DNA of 6,548 bases, from positions 1 through 6,548 of the forward strand of contig JAAXHZ010000288.1 of NCBI GenBank assembly GCA_012270625.1, written 5' to 3'. The notes beneath the pieces were generated by a model. The model was not told where the DNA came from, searched no databases, and worked only from the letters and a program-made list of their open reading frames with translations. Both the position numbers and the translations under genes were made by a program. Shown here in pieces: positions 5,325-6,548 of the stretch (the first letter of the stretch is position 1; each line of letters begins with the position of its first letter). The DNA comes from Dehalococcoidia bacterium. GTDB lineage: Bacteria; Chloroflexota; Dehalococcoidia; SAR202; UBA11138.

Positions 5325-5436
5325 CACCCTTGTCGATAGGTTTGACCTCAAGTCTCACCCGACAACTGTCAACTCGTTGCGTAAGGCTGTAAACTGACAC
5401 GCATGGTTGGATAGGTACATGGAGAGGAGCGATGGC

Positions 5437-6387
5437 ATGGTCAGTACTGTAAAGCTGGGTACAGGACAGTTCGGATATGAAGTGGCGATCGGATGGGAAA
5501 AGCTGCCTCCGGGCATAGGCTGGCGAGAGGTGGCCGGCATCATCACGGACCGGGACGATAACGTCTATGTATTCAGTCGGGGCGATCACCCGATGGTCGT
5601 ATTCGACAAGGACGGCAACTTCATCAAGACATGGGGAGAGGGCCTGTTCACCCGCGCCCACGGCGTCAGCACAGGACCTGACAATACGCTCTACTGCACA
5701 GATGACGGCGACCACACGGTCAGGCAATGTACCCTTGACGGCGAGGTACTGATGACGATCGGGATCGCCAATCAGCCCGCCGAAGCGTTCTCGGGCGACC
5801 CATTCAATCGGTGCACACACGTCGCCACCGACCCCGCCAACGGTGACCTGTTCGTGTCAGATGGCTACGCCAACAGCCGAGTTCACAAGTACACTCCGGA
5901 CGGTCAGCACATTATGTCGTGGGGCGGACCGGGGACCGACCCAGGGCAGTTCAACATAGTCCACAATATCGCTACCGATCGGGACGGCTACGTCTATGTC
6001 TGCGATAGGGAGAACCATCGCATACAGGTGTTCGACCGCGACGGCCATCTGGAAGACGTATGGTGCAACGTCCACCGGCCATGCGCGATCTATATCGACG
6101 ACGACCAGCGTGTCTATGTCGGCGAGCTCGGCTGGGGCATGTCAGTCAACCGCGAGATGCCGAACATAGGCCCTCGCGTAGCGATCATGACGACATCGGG
6201 CAAGGTGCTGGAGCGACTCGGCAACGGATATGGCCTGGACATCGGACAGTTCATCGCCCCGCACGGCATCGCGGTGGACTCCAACAGGAGCATCTACGTC
6301 GGCGAGGTCGCCCACACCAACATAAGCCACACCACGACTCCACCGGACAACGTCCGCGCATTTCAGAAGCTGGTGCGCGCCGGGTGA
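5437..6387 (+). CDS. NHL-repeat six-bladed beta-propeller protein, PAL-like
   Basis: This 316-residue protein is built of NHL-type blades. Repeated units have the form GI-x-TDRDDNVYVFSRGDHPMVVFDKDG, with close copies such as HNIATDRDGYVYVCDRENHRIQVFDRDG. At least five units are readable. Several blades open with a His at the same place: H75 (AHGVS), H128 (THVAT), H176 (VHNIAT) and H276 (PHGIAV), which would put a ring of histidines at the central channel. Peptidyl-alpha-hydroxyglycine alpha-amidating lyase (PAL) holds zinc in a comparable way, so a metal-dependent lyase or hydrolase is possible but unproven. No signal peptide is visible, so it is probably cytoplasmic. The start is ATG 5437, with AGAGGAG (5423-5429) 7 bases upstream; TTG 5407 and ATG 5419 lie in frame before it. 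It is divergent from the MOSC gene, and its stop lies inside an intergenic repeat. Confidence 0.87.
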   Translation: MVSTVKLGTGQFGYEVAIGWEKLPPGIGWREVAGIITDRDDNVYVFSRGDHPMVVFDKDGNFIKTWGEGLFTRAHGVSTGPDNTLYCTDDGDHTVRQCTLDGEVLMTIGIANQPAEAFSGDPFNRCTHVATDPANGDLFVSDGYANSRVHKYTPDGQHIMSWGGPGTDPGQFNIVHNIATDRDGYVYVCDRENHRIQVFDRDGHLEDVWCNVHRPCAIYIDDDQRVYVGELGWGMSVNREMPNIGPRVAIMTTSGKVLERLGNGYGLDIGQFIAPHGIAVDSNRSIYVGEVAHTNISHTTTPPDNVRAFQKLVRAG

Positions 6388-6496
6388 ATGGTGAATAGTG
6401 AATGGGAAACAGGAGACGCGAGACCCCTGTCCAACTCGGATCGAGGGTCTTCTTCGATTCACGGCTCACCATTCGCAATTCCACACTCCCAATTCC
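6384..6496. repeat. Degenerate GTGAAT/AATTCC intergenic repeat with imperfect inverted arms
   Basis: The left arm (6384-6404) is three tandem GTGAATR heptamers. The right arm (6451-6476) is their imperfect reverse complement: 18-19 of 26 positions match 6384-6409, and about 41 bases lie between the arms. Beyond it CAATTCC occurs twice (6476-6482 and 6490-6496), 14 bases apart. This composition is like the GTGAAT/GGAATT low-complexity repeats scattered between genes in many bacteria. The left arm includes the stop codon of the propeller gene. The spacer shows no gene. Confidence 0.6.
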
Positions 6497-6548
6497 AAAA
6501 TATGCTATGCTCACCGCACCATGCTGACAATGGTAGGTAAACATGTAC

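Noticed and set aside
6251..6544. Minus-strand frame ending in the GTGAAT repeat region
   Set aside because: It lies opposite the propeller gene, and part of its translation is simply the repeat read as codons (PIHYSPFT).
6501..6548. Possible start of a next gene (ATG 6521 or 6530, with TATGCT at 6506-6511)
   Set aside because: Only nine codons are available, with no ribosome site. A leaderless start is conceivable but cannot be supported.
1..6548. A single multi-gene defence, biosynthetic or mobile system
   Set aside because: Strands alternate, most genes have their own promoters or terminators, and the functions do not connect. No integrase, transposase, toxin or nuclease is present.

Overview
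The window (6548 bases, both ends inside larger loci) looks like ordinary bacterial chromosome with high GC3 genes separated by short, partly AT-rich regulatory gaps. No RNA gene, CRISPR array, transposase or phage gene is visible. The gene mix is a LinB-like haloalkane dehalogenase, a single-domain voltage-gated cation channel, an orphan class E/D-like sortase, a stand-alone MOSC protein and an NHL propeller. This mix would suit an environmental Chloroflexota (Dehalococcoidia/SAR202-like) genome, but that placement is an inference from gene content and needs a homology search.

Layout. At 2-247 (+) is the C-terminal end of a haloalkane dehalogenase, followed after 21 bases by an RNA 2',3'-cyclic phosphodiesterase (ThpR) at 269-853 (+). 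Convergent to these is a BacNav/CavMr-type ion channel at 932-1756 (-). Its upstream region (1757-2025) is shared with a divergent 70-residue zinc-ribbon protein at 2026-2238 (+) and holds two predicted promoters and a 24-base perfect dyad. A strong hairpin (2262-2294) separates that gene from a membrane-anchored sortase at 2393-3469 (+). The sortase ends tail to tail with a CysB-like LysR regulator at 3473-4360 (-), leaving only 3 bases between the stop codons.

The regulator is divergent from a 53-residue unknown protein at 4503-4664 (+) across a very AT-rich gap (27% GC over 4381-4480). That gap carries a near-consensus promoter and a 7-bp dyad over the predicted transcription start. Two hairpins (4662-4678 and 4776-4805) end this transcript and the convergent MOSC gene at 4829-5287 (-). 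An NHL/PAL-like six-bladed propeller protein follows at 5437-6387 (+). Its stop codon lies inside an imperfect inverted repeat built from GTGAAT and AATTCC units, of the degenerate intergenic repeat type.

The genes do not form one pathway. Most are single-gene transcription units. The most striking items are the channel, whose pore filter TLEGWTD resembles calcium-channel domain I rather than bacterial sodium channels, and the LysR/small-protein divergent pair with its clear promoter and operator-like dyad.
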